A DNA stretch of 64,000 nucleotides from Theobroma cacao (lineage: Eukaryota; Streptophyta; Magnoliopsida; Malvales; Malvaceae). The first letter of the stretch is position 1. Each line of letters opens with the position of its first letter. Where the stretch lies: positions 365,823 through 429,822 of the forward strand of contig NC_030855.1 of NCBI RefSeq assembly GCF_000208745.1, read 5' to 3'. Below the pieces are notes generated by a model. The model made no database searches. It had not been told where the DNA came from and saw nothing but the letters and a program-made list of their open reading frames with translations. Shown piece after piece: positions 13,281 to 28,249 of the stretch. The translations under genes and the position numbers were made by a program.

Positions 13281-13797
13281 TATAATTAAAGACATTTATT
13301 AAATTATTTATACAGCTTAAAAATTGTATTTTCGATATATAAAATAAAAGAAAAAAAGGGAAAAAAAATAAAGGGTCAAATTTAGTAAATCTAAATAAAC
13401 TTTAAAACTAGAATTTCCTCCTTCAGTTAGGAAACAAACTCCAAATATTAACAAAGAAAAACAAATTAACCATCTTTTATACAAAATAAATTATAAAAAA
13501 GAAAAAAGAGAACTGAAAATTGACCGACAAAAGAAAGAGAAAAGGCACAACAACATCGCTCCACTTTCCTCTGAATCCAAACCTTCTCCCCCCACGCGTC
13601 TTCTACTTTCTTGTCTCCTGCCTCGCCTGGGTTTTAAAGCATAATCATGTAGTCCTTCATACCCAATTTTCTTTTTAATTCGTTTCCTCTTTCCCTTCAA
13701 CCAAACAATCAACTTAACAACCAGGAAGGAAAGAACAGAAAAGAAAAGACCCAGTTTTGTTTTTTTCTTTCTTTAGGTTTTGGTTTTTCTTTGTACC
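12074..13797. other. intergenic, upstream of the ERT2-like gene
   Basis: Very AT-rich. It contains an ATT run near 12850-12868, one undetermined base at 13212 and a TA run. The last 250 bases are more GC-rich and probably hold the promoter and 5' untranslated region of the gene at 13798. No supported gene. Confidence 0.6.
13247..13276. repeat. (TA)n microsatellite
   Basis: Pure TA run of about 30 bases, 35 bases right of the single undetermined base in the window (13212). Confidence 0.9.
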
Positions 13798-15042
13798 ATG
13801 CCTTTTCCGTGGAAGAAAGCCAAAGTTACTCGTATCTCCCGGCTGGTTGCCGACCTCCACCAATCCCCCAAACGCGGCGGATCGCTTGTGGTGGAGACTG
13901 GATTCCCAACCTCCCTCATCGATCTCTTCGTCAAGAACCGTGATCGCTTGAGGAAATCCTCCAAAAGGAAATCCAGTCCCAGTTCCAGCCCCCCCCAGAT
14001 GCAAACCCCTCCCACCCTGCATCAACCCTCCTCGCCTCCCAAATCATTCCCTTCCCCTCCATGCAAAGAAGAGCTACGATCTCCTGACGTAGATGTTGGG
14101 CAGTTAGTGTTGGTCAAGAGAGAATGCGAGGAGAGGATTGCCTTCCATGCGGCGTTTAAAATTTTTCTAGTGGTAGCTCTGGCTGTCAGTAGCAGGAACC
14201 TTGCGGTTTGGTTCATGGTGGCGGCATTCTTGCTTGTGCTAGTAGAGTTTGTTGGGACGCGGTTTTTTGGTTTCTTAAGACCAGAGTCTAAGATGCTTTT
14301 ATTGGATTCTTGGATTCAAAAGGGTTTGCTGGTTTTGAAGAGATGGGATTGGGAACAAGGATCAGCGCAGGAATTGGTTGTGAAACAACAAGGCACTCTC
14401 TTTTCTGATTCTTATGGGTTGACTGAATTGGAAGATGATTGCGTTGAGGAAATTCAGATCGCGGAATCGAAATTTGATTCCGTAGATAAGGGGTGTGACA
14501 GTGAAAGTTTGGAGACGCAGATAAAAGTGGAGGGGATGGAGAAAATAAGGGAAATCTTGATATGTAGAAGTGAGCGTAGTCGGAGTGCTAGAATCAAAGC
14601 AAATTTGATCAGGAAATTAGTGCCAAAGAAGTTGCGTAATGGAAAGAAGCAGGGGAAGAGTAATGACAGGGATGAACCATGTACTCAATCGGGAGTGGAA
14701 ATAGATAAATCAGACAAGATTGAAGAGGGAAAACAAGGGCCGGAGGCCGATGATGGAGAAGATGAATCACAAGTAGAGGTAGAGGAAGAAAGTTGCAAGC
14801 AAGTTGAGGAATTAGGAGACAGGATTTCAACTTGTGCTCAACTTTTGTGGGTTGAGGAGTCAGGAATGGGAGTAGTTAAAAACAAAGTGGGGAATGATAG
14901 AAAAGGGAAATCAGGGTATCTGATTCTGTTTGTGATCGTTCTAGCTGGACTTGTAGGTGGGCGGGGTCTTGCCCTTTTGCTTACACTTGTATGGTGTTTG
15001 ATAGTAAGATATATTGGATTTGGGAGGCTAAGGAGATGCTGA
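13798..15042 (+). CDS. ERT2-like ethylene-responsive nuclear protein homologue, intronless
   Basis: Single-exon gene of 414 aa. I start it at MPFPWKKAK because that opening and the next 45 residues (VADLHQSPKRGGSL, VVETGFPTSLIDLFVKNR) are the part I recognise as conserved in the plant family annotated ethylene-responsive nuclear protein (ERT2, At4g20880). An in-frame ATG at 13780 is less likely. A Ser/Pro-rich linker (about 54-90) is followed by two closely spaced hydrophobic segments at about 119-160. The middle is highly charged (acidic and Lys-rich, about 180-350), and a second hydrophobic pair lies at about 373-405, ending in a basic tail. The hydrophobic segments argue for a membrane protein despite the nuclear name. 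The molecular function is not established. The position between FAH and tubulin matches Arabidopsis order. Confidence 0.75.
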   Translation: MPFPWKKAKVTRISRLVADLHQSPKRGGSLVVETGFPTSLIDLFVKNRDRLRKSSKRKSSPSSSPPQMQTPPTLHQPSSPPKSFPSPPCKEELRSPDVDVGQLVLVKRECEERIAFHAAFKIFLVVALAVSSRNLAVWFMVAAFLLVLVEFVGTRFFGFLRPESKMLLLDSWIQKGLLVLKRWDWEQGSAQELVVKQQGTLFSDSYGLTELEDDCVEEIQIAESKFDSVDKGCDSESLETQIKVEGMEKIREILICRSERSRSARIKANLIRKLVPKKLRNGKKQGKSNDRDEPCTQSGVEIDKSDKIEEGKQGPEADDGEDESQVEVEEESCKQVEELGDRISTCAQLLWVEESGMGVVKNKVGNDRKGKSGYLILFVIVLAGLVGGRGLALLLTLVWCLIVRYIGFGRLRRC

Positions 15043-17182
15043 AATGGGGCACATGATCTTTCTCTCCTGTCCCAATCCTGATGCGCCACATTGATTTCTA
15101 GGGTGTGGCAGCTTGTCTGAGAAGAAACTAGAAAGCATCAGCATCTTCTCTCTAGCTTTTCAAGTGGTTCTGTAGATTTAGCTTCTGGTTGAATCTGCTG
15201 CTTGAAGCGTGGCTGATGATAGGGAGTAGTGCCAACGTGTCTGTCGGGCAGGGCAACTTGATTTTGTTGTAATTTGAACTGTAAATTCACATATATACAA
15301 CATTCGTTGATTTAACTCTGCAATTCGAGTGTTACATTTTTGCCATTGCATGGTTCCATGCCGCCATTTGCAAGCTAAATGATCAGTACCAAAGCTCTGC
15401 TCTCCACTCTCCATGGCTTGGACATTCACTTGTCAATCCTACGACATTCAAGACAAACGAAAAGCAAACAAGCCACATTGGAAGATTTTGTCTGTCATGG
15501 AAATTTTTAAAATGGGAACCATTGAGCTGAATTTATTATTGGGGTTATTGTTTTGAGATTCTATGTCAATGTTTTTTTCAATGACTTAGTCCTTAATGCA
15601 GCTTTAAGACAAATGAAGCCTTAATTATACAAATTTCAAATAATGTTGGGTGCAGAAATCAAGAGATGCTGCATTTCATAGAATTCACATTTATATAGTA
15701 AGGACAAAACTTATAATAATTTATATACATATATATAATAATAATAATAAAATAAACATAAAACAAATATATTGAAGAAAAAGATTTACTTAATCAAGGT
15801 TAGAGTCTAGTAGTAATCATCATTAATTTTAATTTTTTTGTGAACCTTTAGTTCTACAAATATCTTATATATTAGGAGATTGTGACTATGAGACATGGGA
15901 TGTTGAGTAAAAGGGTCAAATGAAAGATGTTTAAAGGTTCAATCAAAAGAAAAGCAGTCATGGTGACGGTATTTCCATAGTTGCAATTCAAAGAAGAAGG
16001 GTGCAAGTGTACCTTTGAGTGACAACGCCAAGGAAACCGCTAGTAACGCGTCTTAGACTTAGAGCATGATTTTATTAGTCAATTATGTGATAGGAGACAT
16101 GTAATTTGCTTTGACTCTCATGTATGACATGAGTTTGTAAAAAGCCTCAATTTATACTTGTTTATGTTTGTTGGATGAGTTAATCGAAACAAAATTTAAA
16201 ACTCGTTTAATAAAAGAATTGAGCGTGAACAAAGGTGAATCAGATTCATTTATGCACATGAACAAATTCATGTAAGGTTCGTTTATGAACTTGTTAAAAA
16301 CCAATTTTGATCGATAAATTCTTTTCGTTCCAAATTGAATATCCACTTTTTAATCGATAAAATGAATAACATTTTTAAAAATTTAAATAAATTTTTATAT
16401 CGCGTAATACTGATATGATATATTAAAATATCATAATTGATGATAATATGATATGTTAATTTGATAAAATAATATGATTATATAATTTTTTTCACTCTTT
16501 ACGTTAACATTATATTAATATTGGATAAATATAAAATAATAAGTAGTATTTTGATTAATAGCAATTAATCCATTATTACTTATAAAGATTTATTTGATTT
16601 AAAATAAATATATAAAAATTTAATTTAACGTAATAATAGAGTAAAGATTTATTTAAAGTTTTTTAAATAATTTAAGAGTTTTTTTTTAACATTATGTGTA
16701 TATATGGGTTTAGCTTCTAAAATTGAAGGAAAAGTAAATTGGACAATGAAAAGTCCATATCCATTGCCCAAATATCTATATATGAAAAGGTAATTTTGAC
16801 ATGTGGAACCTTTTAAAGTAGCCTTCATCTCCAGCCCGGAGGGCATCGCCTCGTCTGCCTTGCACAAATCCGGATGCCAACTTAAAACCCTAACACCCTA
16901 ACTCTAAAATATTTGGCTTTTCGCCGCTTCCTTCCTCCGTTGTTTTTCTTCTTTGCATTGGTTTTGCTCACCTATTCTTTTGAATTTCCAATATATTTGT
17001 ATAAATGGTTAGAAATTGTTGTTAGGCTCAAGGAAATGTGTTTGAAATTGTTTTTCTCCTCTTTTTTTCAGATAGAAATTCCTTGTTTTTTGTTTGTTTA
17101 GGAGCTTAGAAACAAGCCCGTTCATGACCTGGGCATTGCCCGATTCCGCATTCTACCGAATCGAGAAACGATATAGAAAACC
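15043..17182. other. intergenic
   Basis: About 2.1 kb. The first 250 bases are probably the ERT2-like 3' untranslated region. The rest is AT-rich. A patch at about 16110-16380 (repeated GTTCGTTTATGAAC- and AACAAATTCATG-like words) looks like a decayed repeat. From about 16800 the composition rises in GC, in keeping with the promoter and leader of the hydroxylase gene. No supported gene. Confidence 0.55.
16110..16380. repeat. decayed dispersed repeat, class unclear
   Basis: Short related words (CGTTTATGAAC, TTCATTTATGCACATGAAC, AACAAATTCATG) recur within 250 bases, and a minus-strand frame across it reads like the low-complexity peptides produced by non-autonomous hAT-type repeats. No termini found. 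Confidence 0.25.
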
Positions 17183-20100
17183 ATGTCGTTCGATCTGACT
17201 AGAAAAGAGCCCCAACAGCCAACGCCCCCGAGCGCTGGTTGTAACGGAAACGGTGTGGCGGTGTTGCCGAGCATGGCGACGGCGCACCGGCTACGGCTGA
17301 ACCCTAATACGGAGCACAAGCCGGAGACCTACGAGGGTTTGCAGTTGGAGTTCAGTCCACTTCTGTTCAGCTCCCTGGAACGTTACTTGCCTCCTCCGAT
17401 GCTCTCACTCTCTCGCGACTCCAAGCTTAATTACATGCGCGATATTATCCTTCGTTACTCTCCAGAAGGCGAACGTACTCGCGTAAGCCCTTTTTTTTTT
17501 TTTTAATTTTTTATTATTATATGTTTAACTTTCAGGTTCGAAAATTTCTTTCCTGAGTGTAATGTCGTATTTTACGATCTAAATGGCCGTGAATTCTTTT
17601 TCTTTTGGGATGAAATGAAATGATAGTGTAAATTTTGAATTATGTTGATTTTCTAGTTAAACTTTAAGCATTATGTTAATGAAGGTGAAAATCAGATAAA
17701 TTTGTAATAGAGTGCAAGGAATATATTTAATATTTAAAATTTAAAATTTTTATTTCAGGAAATGATTGTTTTATTGCAGATTTTAAATTAAACGAACATG
17801 CTAAGAAGCATTGATTGTTTCAAATCCCTTTTTGGCTGATTGAGAAATAGTGGTGAACAAATGCTGGAACAAGGGGGAAAAAGAAGTGAATTCTTTTTCG
17901 TCTTATCTTGGATTTATTAGTTGCCTATTATTGTTGAGTTGGATTTGGATGAAATGAGATATTAAATCATCTGTCATAATTGATAGATGGGTTCTGTGTT
18001 CCTTATTGCCATTGGACTAATTTTAAGTTTCAATCTGTATCTATATAATTTGTCATTGTTCTGTATTTTCTGCAATGTTATGCATTTTATGTTGGTCAAT
18101 GTTTGTCATTCTCACATTTTGTTGAACTTCTAATTTGTGGTTATTTTTCTCTCTTAATTTTCCTTTTCCATTTAGCTGTGTTTTTTCTCACCGTTTGAAA
18201 TTTTTGAACAGGTTCAAAGGCATCGAGAATACAGGCAAAAGATTATATCACACTATCAGGTACATATCGTAGTTAAGGTTTGACTAGGATTGCTTGTGCT
18301 TATGCCATTGGGGAATACTTAATTTATGCCTGCAAACTTTCCATACTATGCTGTTTGTGAGATATATCATGATTGACCCTTTATGGTTGCCATGATTAAA
18401 ATAAGTAGAAGTGCCTTGCAGTGGCCTTTTGTTTTTCCTTTTGCAGATTGCATTTTTGTGTGTAATCTTTATAAGGTTTATATTTCTTTTCTGCTTAAGT
18501 GATCTCTACTTTATGCAGCCGCTGCATAGGGAGTTGTACGCCATGCATGCCTCTAACTTCTTTGTCCCCTCATTTCTCAAAGCAATTAATGAGAATAAAG
18601 AGGAAAGTTTTCGAAGTATAATGGCAGAGCCTGCTCTTGGGGTTTTTACATTTGAAATGCTTCAACCCCATTTCTGTGAATTGTTGTTATCTGAGGTATC
18701 ATTGCTGCCTCTTCTCATTTGGCATTTTTTACTTTAAACTTTCTTGTTTTTTAGTTTTTATATTTTTCTTATCAGGTTCTGATTGCTTAGGTAGAAAACT
18801 TCGAAAAATGGGTCCATGAAACAAAATTCAGAATTATGCGTCCAAACACAATGAACAAATTTGGCGCTGTTTTAGATGACTTCGGTCTGGAGACCATGCT
18901 TGATAAGTTGATGGAGGACTTTATTCGACCTATTTCCAAAGGTATTTAATTTTCCGTCCATCATGAGATCTTAAGTGCATGCTAAAATATATTTTAGAGT
19001 TAAAGCTGATACCTTATTGTTTTTAATATATATTTTGGAAATGGTCTGCAGTTTTCTTTTCTGATGTGGGTGGATCTACGCTGGATTCTCATCATGGTTT
19101 TGTTGTTGAATATGGAATTGACAGGGATGTTGAGCTTGGTAGGTTCTAACTTCTTTCTATTTTCTTTTTTGATTAAATCCTTGCCATAAGTTATCTGAAT
19201 GATGGCAGTTTATGGTTTATGTAATCTGTGCCGTTTATCATCCACTACCGTTAGGAGAATAAATCATTAGCTACGGTAGATGAAAACTGATCTACAGTTA
19301 AGTGTTCAGAAGGTATTGCACAAAATAATTTTCTTCATTTCTTAAGACGTTTAAATCACGAGCTTTGTGCGTTGCTTATAACTTGAGGTCTTTCTTTTCC
19401 TCATTAAATGATGGCACATTTATTTTCTTACATTTCATGATGATCATCGTTTTTCTTATAACAGCCCATAATATGAGCATGATTGGCTATGCTTTCTTCC
19501 TAATATTTTAATTTTGGTGCATATTAAATTTTAATTGTTGATGCTTGTTTTGTTAACCTACTTGTTCTGTTAAAATCTTGTTTTTAAGGTAGTAGCTTCA
19601 CAAACTTCTGTAGCTTTGTCTCTGTAGGTTTCCATGTGGATGATTCAGAAGTCACCTTAAATGTTTGCTTGGGTAAACAATTTTCTGGAGGAGACTTGTT
19701 CTTTCGAGGTGTTCGTTGTGATAAACATGTCAATACAGAAACCCAGTCAGATGTATGCTAACCTTTCTGTTCAATTCTTTCTTACTACTGTTCATTTTAA
19801 GGTGCAGGAACTGAAACTTTCCTTTGGCTTAACCATTCAGCTCTAATAACTGCATGTTCCACAAAGCATCAGGATGAAGTTTAGTGTCAGTTTGATAAGA
19901 AGGTTCCCTAAAATGTAGCAATAAGGAGAACTAACCCAAATGAGAACATGAAATTACAGATTACTTAAACAAAATAAATTGCTGATGTCTTCGTAATATA
20001 ATTTTCCTAGACAACAGGTGATAGGCCATATTATTTAAATTGGTTAGCAGATATTGGTTCATAGAAGAATATACATACATACATATATATATATACACAT

Positions 20101-21298
20101 ATATATAGATGTGGTATGTCCTCTATTGTTAATTTGTTAGTCATTGTACCAAAATGATCATTTTTTTAATGTTTTCTCATTGTTCTGCATTCCAGGAAAT
20201 TTTGGATTATTCCCATGTTCCAGGACGTGCAGTTCTTCATCGCGGGCGCCATAGGCATGGTGCAAGAGCCACAACATCTGGTCATCGGGTCAACTTACTT
20301 TTGTGGTGCAGAAGGTATCTTTCTTTTACACCCTTAGTATAAACGTACCAAACATGTAATAGCCTTTTGGAGGGATCAGGAGTCTCTCTTAAAGTTGTAA
20401 TGGGAACATGACTTACTTCTCTAAGTTGGAAAAAGAATACCACTTTAATACAAGTTGCTCATCGGTTTGCATTTGAATATCTTTATGTAATATTTAATAT
20501 TGAAATACGAAGAATTTAATTTAGAATTTAAACTATTGGGCTATTTGTTTGACTACATTTAGAATTTAGACTTGTTTTAGGAGTTGAAATGAGATAAAAT
20601 ATTAGTGGATGACTGAAAGTTTAATATAGTTGGCACTTGCATCTTTGGAGAATGGTGCTACCTGAATTCGCTGTCATATTTTTGGTCATTTATGTATTTT
20701 TTATAAATCTAACTTGTTGGAAAGAAATTATTAAGTTGGAGTTATCTAGGGGCTTATTTGCCATATTTTCTAACAAAAGTATCAATAAGGGTTTTGTTCT
20801 GAAATTCTTTGGGCTGCATTGTGCTTGTATTGTTTGAAACTTGTTAACAAAGCCTACTGAGATGCAATAATGTGGAGTGGTGTTCTTTTTCTGAGAGCTG
20901 AGAGTTTTCAGTTTAGATAACAAGTTACAATGTATGAGGCATAGGATGCTCTCAGACTTCTTACTTATGTATACGCTGAGCTTCACTTTGGTCCACATTC
21001 CTTAAATTGTATTGTGAGATTTAGAACTAGTGCATTTTTTTTTCCCCCAATTAGTTTAAAATGCATGCAAAATTTTCTTCTAGTTCGGTCTTTCGAGAGC
21101 TGAGGAAATATCAGAAAGATTTCTCAAGCTGGTGTGGAGAGTGCCAACGCGAGAAAAAAGAAAGGCAGCGTGTTTCAATTGCTGCTACGAAACAGGTGAA
21201 GTCCAAATCAATTGTTTTTGTAGAAAATAAAAATATAAATTCTGACTGTCTACTTTGATCAGGAATTACTGAAGAGGGAAGGAAAACCTCCGACTTGA
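17183..21298 (+). CDS. PKHD-type 2-oxoglutarate/Fe(II)-dependent hydroxylase
   Basis: A dioxygenase of the prolyl/lysyl-hydroxylase-like family annotated in plants as PKHD-type hydroxylase (At1g22950 group); its substrate is unknown to me. Nine exons: 17183-17482, 18212-18259, 18519-18695, 18791-18941, 19052-19138, 19628-19752, 20196-20314, 21084-21195 and 21263-21298. All phases agree and give 384 aa. The iron site is split across exons: H257 and D259 in FHVDDSE start exon 6, and the distal histidine lies in exon 7 within VLHRGRHRHGA (H311 most likely), with a following Arg (R327) for 2-oxoglutarate. The N-terminal 100 residues carry the conserved LNPNTEHKPE and a run of hydrophobics around LERYLPPPML. 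There is no signal peptide. The gene is not between ERT2 and TUB9 in my memory of Arabidopsis, so it is an addition relative to that order. Confidence 0.85.
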
Positions 21299-22705
21299 AG
21301 TGTGTCTATTTTTAAACAAGTTTTTGCTTGTGGAAATTGTAAAATAGTAGGATTCTTGTCAATGTGACACAAGCAAAGCTATTTTTCTTATTTTGTTAGT
21401 GATGTGCACTATTGCCAAAAAATTGGGTGGGTAAAGATGGAAGGGTGAATGGTCTTGTGTGTCTTCATTGTGCTTCAATGCTGTACATACACATGTTGTC
21501 TTGGGTGTCCAGTTTATGAGACAGCTACAACTGCAACTGAACTATGTTTTTAAGATAGTGGCACTAGTTTTTTTCTGTTGTTGGTTCCAACATTGTTTCA
21601 AGCATCATAAAACTGGTTGACAAGTTGTGTTGCAAGTAAACCATCATGTCAATTGATGAGGCATGAGGGAACGTCATCAGGTTGCCATTTCAAGTACAAT
21701 AAATTTTATATACTTCAAGAGAGAAATAATAATGACACATCAACAATTCTTTGTATCTAAATCTCAATGCATACTGGTTTTTTTTTTTTTTTTTTTAAAT
21801 CTCATTTCAAAATCTTTACAATAATTTAATTTTAGTTTTCTTAATTCTATTTTTCAAGTGAAAAAAATAAAGAAAAATATATATAGAGATTAGTCATTCT
21901 TTTTGCTATGAAAGGACAGTCTGTTCATTGACTTGATGGCACGTTTGGATAAAATAGAGAAGCTCCTAACTCCTGAAGTCCAAACTCAAGCAGAAGCAAA
22001 GAAATGCAAAGCAAACGCAGTCATTCTCTACAATCATCGTACCACTCACACTTGCAATAGTAAAATCCCTAACCAATAATATAATTATTAACAAAAAAAG
22101 TAAACTCTCCCACAAGAAGGATATTAATATAAGCCTTTTTAAGATAACAGTATTATAAGATATTGTATTCAAATAAATACAAAAATTAATTTATATGATT
22201 TTATCTATGGAGACACAATTTTTACCAAAAATGTAAATCAGTTTAACACTATTAATCCGTCTATGAAGTTAATAATAATTTTGTCTCCTATATTTTGTTT
22301 CAATGCGTGGAACAATAATAATAATAAAAAAAATTGTTAGTGACAATATAATTATTTATTTTTTTAACTTGAAGTGATTTAAAATTTTATTAAAAAAATT
22401 AAAAATGATAATTTTTTAATATAAAATTTCAAAATAATTTAATATTTTATTATTAATAATAAATTTACTATTTTTCCAGAGGACTAAACACCAAAAATAG
22501 AAGCATTTTTCCAATTTGGACAACAACAATCTGTCCTTTTCTCTTTCATCTACAAAAGGCTAAACTTTATCAGCCAGCCCAACGCAGCTGCGCCCATCCT
22601 TCACTCTTATCCTTCCATTTCCCAACAAAAAGCAAAGCAACCCATTTTTCCCTCCCTCATCACTTTCCCCACCACAAGGAAAAAAAAAAACCAAGTGAAG
22701 AGAAA
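21299..22705. other. intergenic, beta-tubulin promoter side
   Basis: AT-rich 1.4 kb with T runs near 21778 and A/T-only stretches at 22300-22470. The sequence CTACAAAAGG near 22550, about 155 bases before the tubulin start, is the best TATA-like candidate. The leader just before the start codon is pyrimidine-rich, then A-rich. No supported gene. Confidence 0.5.
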
Positions 22706-25106
<2,401 letters not shown>

Positions 25107-26179
25107 GGGGAGGAGTCTCTATAAGCTTGCAGTTGGTCTGAAATTTGTATCTATGTTGGCTGGCTCTAGCTGGCTATGCTTATGTTGTTGAGATGTCAAA
25201 TTTAGATTGACATGATGTGTATGGTTGTGGCTCCTATCTGAGATTATGCTATTGCTTTTAAAGCTTGAATGGATGGATGTTTGTCTTTAGTAGAATGCTA
25301 GAAGATTGATGGTGATATTGTCTAAATTTTCTTTTATCCTAGGTGTGCATGGAATTCATATGAAGTAGCTTTTCTATAATTTTTTGTTGGAGTTGACAAT
25401 GGGTTCATTCAAGCTACAATGCATTTTGAGATTTAATGTATAAAATTTATATATTGATATTGTATTCTTTTTTCTTTTTTTTGTAATTAATGCGTAATTG
25501 GTGATTATATTTTGAATCTTGAATCCTACAAATCCATTTTTTTACTATTCTCTTAAATTAATTTTAAATATGCAAATAAAGTAATAGAAATATTTCATTT
25601 ATTTTTTAAATACTCCCACTTTCAAATTAAATCTAGTTTTTTAAATGGTACAAGTTTTAAGAATATGAATAAATAGCATTATTTATGGGTTGTTGTATGA
25701 TTTTTTTGTTTAAAAAAAAATATTTGGTTCATTGATTGTTATATGTTTTTTCTATTTAAAGAGTAGAATTTGATTTTTTTTTTCAAATTTTAAAAAATAA
25801 TAAATAACTACAAAATAAAGTATCAATTGATTTAGTAAATAGATAAATTTAATTGAAAATAAATAACTACTAAATTAATAATGATAAAAATTGTCACTAT
25901 TTAGCGTTTATATATATATATATATATATATTTATTTATTTATTTTGCGAGTTGGTTTCAGCTGTCACGCGGAAGAAAGCAGTGACTGAGACAAGGCTGA
26001 GAATGCTGTGGGAAGGAGAAGTGGTCGCGAGAAACAAGGAACAAGTCAATCTCTGTCGAGGTTTAAGACAAAAATCTGAACATATATCCAAGCAATAAGC
26101 TTACAACATGTCCAAAGACGAATGTTTCAACTCCATCCATCTCCCGACGGCAACTTCTTTTCTCTTCTGTTCGTCTCAC
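25107..26179. other. intergenic, left edge of the germin-like block
   Basis: Tubulin 3' untranslated region, then AT-rich sequence with a TA run, then about 250 bases of higher complexity forming the germin-like promoter. No supported gene. Confidence 0.55.
25909..25932. repeat. (TA)n microsatellite
   Basis: TA run followed by TTTA repeats. Confidence 0.85.
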
Positions 26180-26187
26180 TATAAAAG
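26180..26187 (+). promoter_or_regulatory. TATA box of the germin-like gene
   Basis: TATAAAAG in the context CTCACTATAAAAGGAGA, 126 bases before the chosen start codon. The same 15-17 base context recurs before the small secreted-protein genes at 28881 and 33401. Confidence 0.7.
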
Positions 26188-26305
26188 GAGACAGTTGCAG
26201 CTTCCTCTTTTCATCAATATTATTAGGAATTAATAGTTTTGTGTTAATTATCACCTAAGCTGACATAATTGAGCTGCATTTGCATGCATGCTTCCTTCTT
26301 CCAAA

Positions 26306-27190
26306 ATGTTTACGAGGATTGTCTTTGTCTTAACTTGCTGTCTTGCCCTTGCATCTGTCCATAGTACTCCTCTTCAAGATTTTTGTGTTGCAGACCCCAA
26401 CAGCAAAGGTACTGCGTGTCTGAAATTTCTTTCTATTCCCCTTGCCTCATTTTTTTTTATAAATTTATATTAAGTACTGATAAATGAAGTGTCTCTTAGA
26501 ATATCTCTTCCTTTGAACTTTTATAAAAATCGAACCAAAATAAATTAAAGTTGGATGGTAAAATTAAACTCAGTTAAAATATAATGACAATTTGGTATCC
26601 GAACCAAAGTTATTGATTGATAATATCCTTTTCTGCATTTCTGCTTCATGACAGTTGTTGTCAATGGCTTGGCTTGCAAGGATTCAAAGCTGGTTGTAGC
26701 CGAGGAATTCCACCTCACAGGGCTGCATTTGACAGGCAACACTTCAAACCCCTTCGGGTTCAAGGCGACCCCAGTTACAGTAGCCCAGCTACCGGGGCTG
26801 AACGCCCTGGGAATCTCAATGGTTCGTTTAGACTTTGCACCATGGGGTCTTAACCCTCCCCATACGCACCCAAGGGCTAGTGAAATGTTGACTGTCTTGG
26901 AAGGCACCCTGGAAGTGGGGTTCATCACTTCCAACCCTGAGAACCAATTGTTCAAGAAAGTTCTTAACAAGGGTGATGTATTTGTGTTTCCTATGGGCCT
27001 TATTCATTTCCAAAGAAATGTTGGATATGGGAATGCCGTTGCGGTTGGAGCCCTTAACAGCGAGAGTCCTGGGGTTATTACCATTGCTAATTCAGTGTTT
27101 GGCTCAAATCCAAGCATTCCCACCGATGTTCTCGCAAAGGCTTTCCAGGTTGACCAAAATGTGATTTTTCAGCCGCTAGCTAAGTTCTAG
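26306..27190 (+). CDS. germin-like protein (cupin, secreted)
   Basis: Apoplastic cupin glycoprotein. Family members bind Mn and may show superoxide dismutase or other activity; many respond to stress or pathogens. Two exons, 26306-26408 and 26655-27190, phase 1, giving 212 aa. I start at MFTRIVFVL, where a normal signal peptide begins; an in-frame ATG at 26288 adds six residues. The mature N terminus TPLQDFCVADPNS is typical, and its Cys should pair with the Cys in NGLACKD. Cupin motif 1 is intact (PPHTHPRASEMLTVLEG; metal ligands H104, H106, E111). So is motif 2 (FPMGLIHFQRN; H152). The C terminus reads [17 protein letters not shown]. This is the only intact germin-like gene in the window and appears to be the parent of the gene fragments that follow. 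Confidence 0.94.
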
Positions 27191-28249
27191 ACAGCCATTT
27201 GTAATACCAAATGGCTGCTAATGTCTGTGTATTTCTGTTCAACATTTTAAAGTTGTAAAATCAAATAATAAATGGTGAAAGTATATAATCTTTCACTTCC
27301 AAAGAAGATTGAAAGTGCTTAGAAACTGAGAACTAAACCATGCATGCGTTAAAGCTAAGAAAACTAAGGGTAAGGTTGAAAAACTATAAATGCAGATAAA
27401 AATGCTTGATTTCTAGTTTCGAGGACCCTTTCATCCTCCTTTAAATCTTGCATTTATGCTAGGATGAAGGCTTAATACGAGCTTGCATATGTAATTAACT
27501 TGCAGTGGGACACTCTTCCACTTACCCGAAAATGCTGAACATGAATTGATAACAGCCCATTATCTCCTAAAGGTAAACGTACAATAAGTGAATGGATATA
27601 TATCAAGTAAGATTTTTTATGACATCCAATTAGATCGTAAACTCTGTCCAACCTTGCCTTACCTTACTTACCTCACATTCCTTAGCCTTTGCCTGAAATA
27701 TATTTTCTAATAAACAGAGAGAAGAATGACCCATTACTTGTTAAAATTTCAAGCTTATCCGAAATTGCTGAACATGAATTGATAACCGCCCATTATCTCC
27801 TAAAGGTAAACGTACAATAGGAGAATGGATATAATTTTTTAGCATTTGCTTGAAATATAGTTTCTAATAAACAGAAGAATGACCCATTACTTTTACTTTT
27901 AACTTCGGTCAAGGCTAAAACTTGTTAAAATTTCAAGCTTTTCAAGCTTATACGTGTGAACTTCAATCATGATTGACAATATTCCCAAAAAGGTCAAGAT
28001 TTTCAAACTCAACAATTTGTAAATTTCAACAAGTTTATAGCCTTCAAACCCTAGCCATATACAAAATTCAATCAAGATATAAAAGCTCAGATCTTAGCTT
28101 AACAATTCTCTAAATTTGGATATACATCATATGCTAAGAAATATATATGAATATATCCAAATATTTGGCTTATTGATTGATAAATGATTTTCCTACTTAA
28201 AATAGCAAGATTTGAATTCTCTTTCCTCGATTTTAAATATATATATATA
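27191..28249. repeat. spacer made of array modules (module D and others)
   Basis: The stretch after the germin-like stop matches 32144-32780 at many points (for example CAGCCATTTGTAATACCAAA, then TATAATCTTTCACTTCCAAA). A 75-base unit around TGCTGAACATGAATTGATAAC occurs twice (about 27530-27602 and 27765-27835). Related copies sit at about 30485 and 35025, where the word is TGCTGAACATGGGTTGATAAC. So this spacer is built from pieces of the same downstream module that follows the small secreted-protein genes. No gene supported. Confidence 0.6.
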
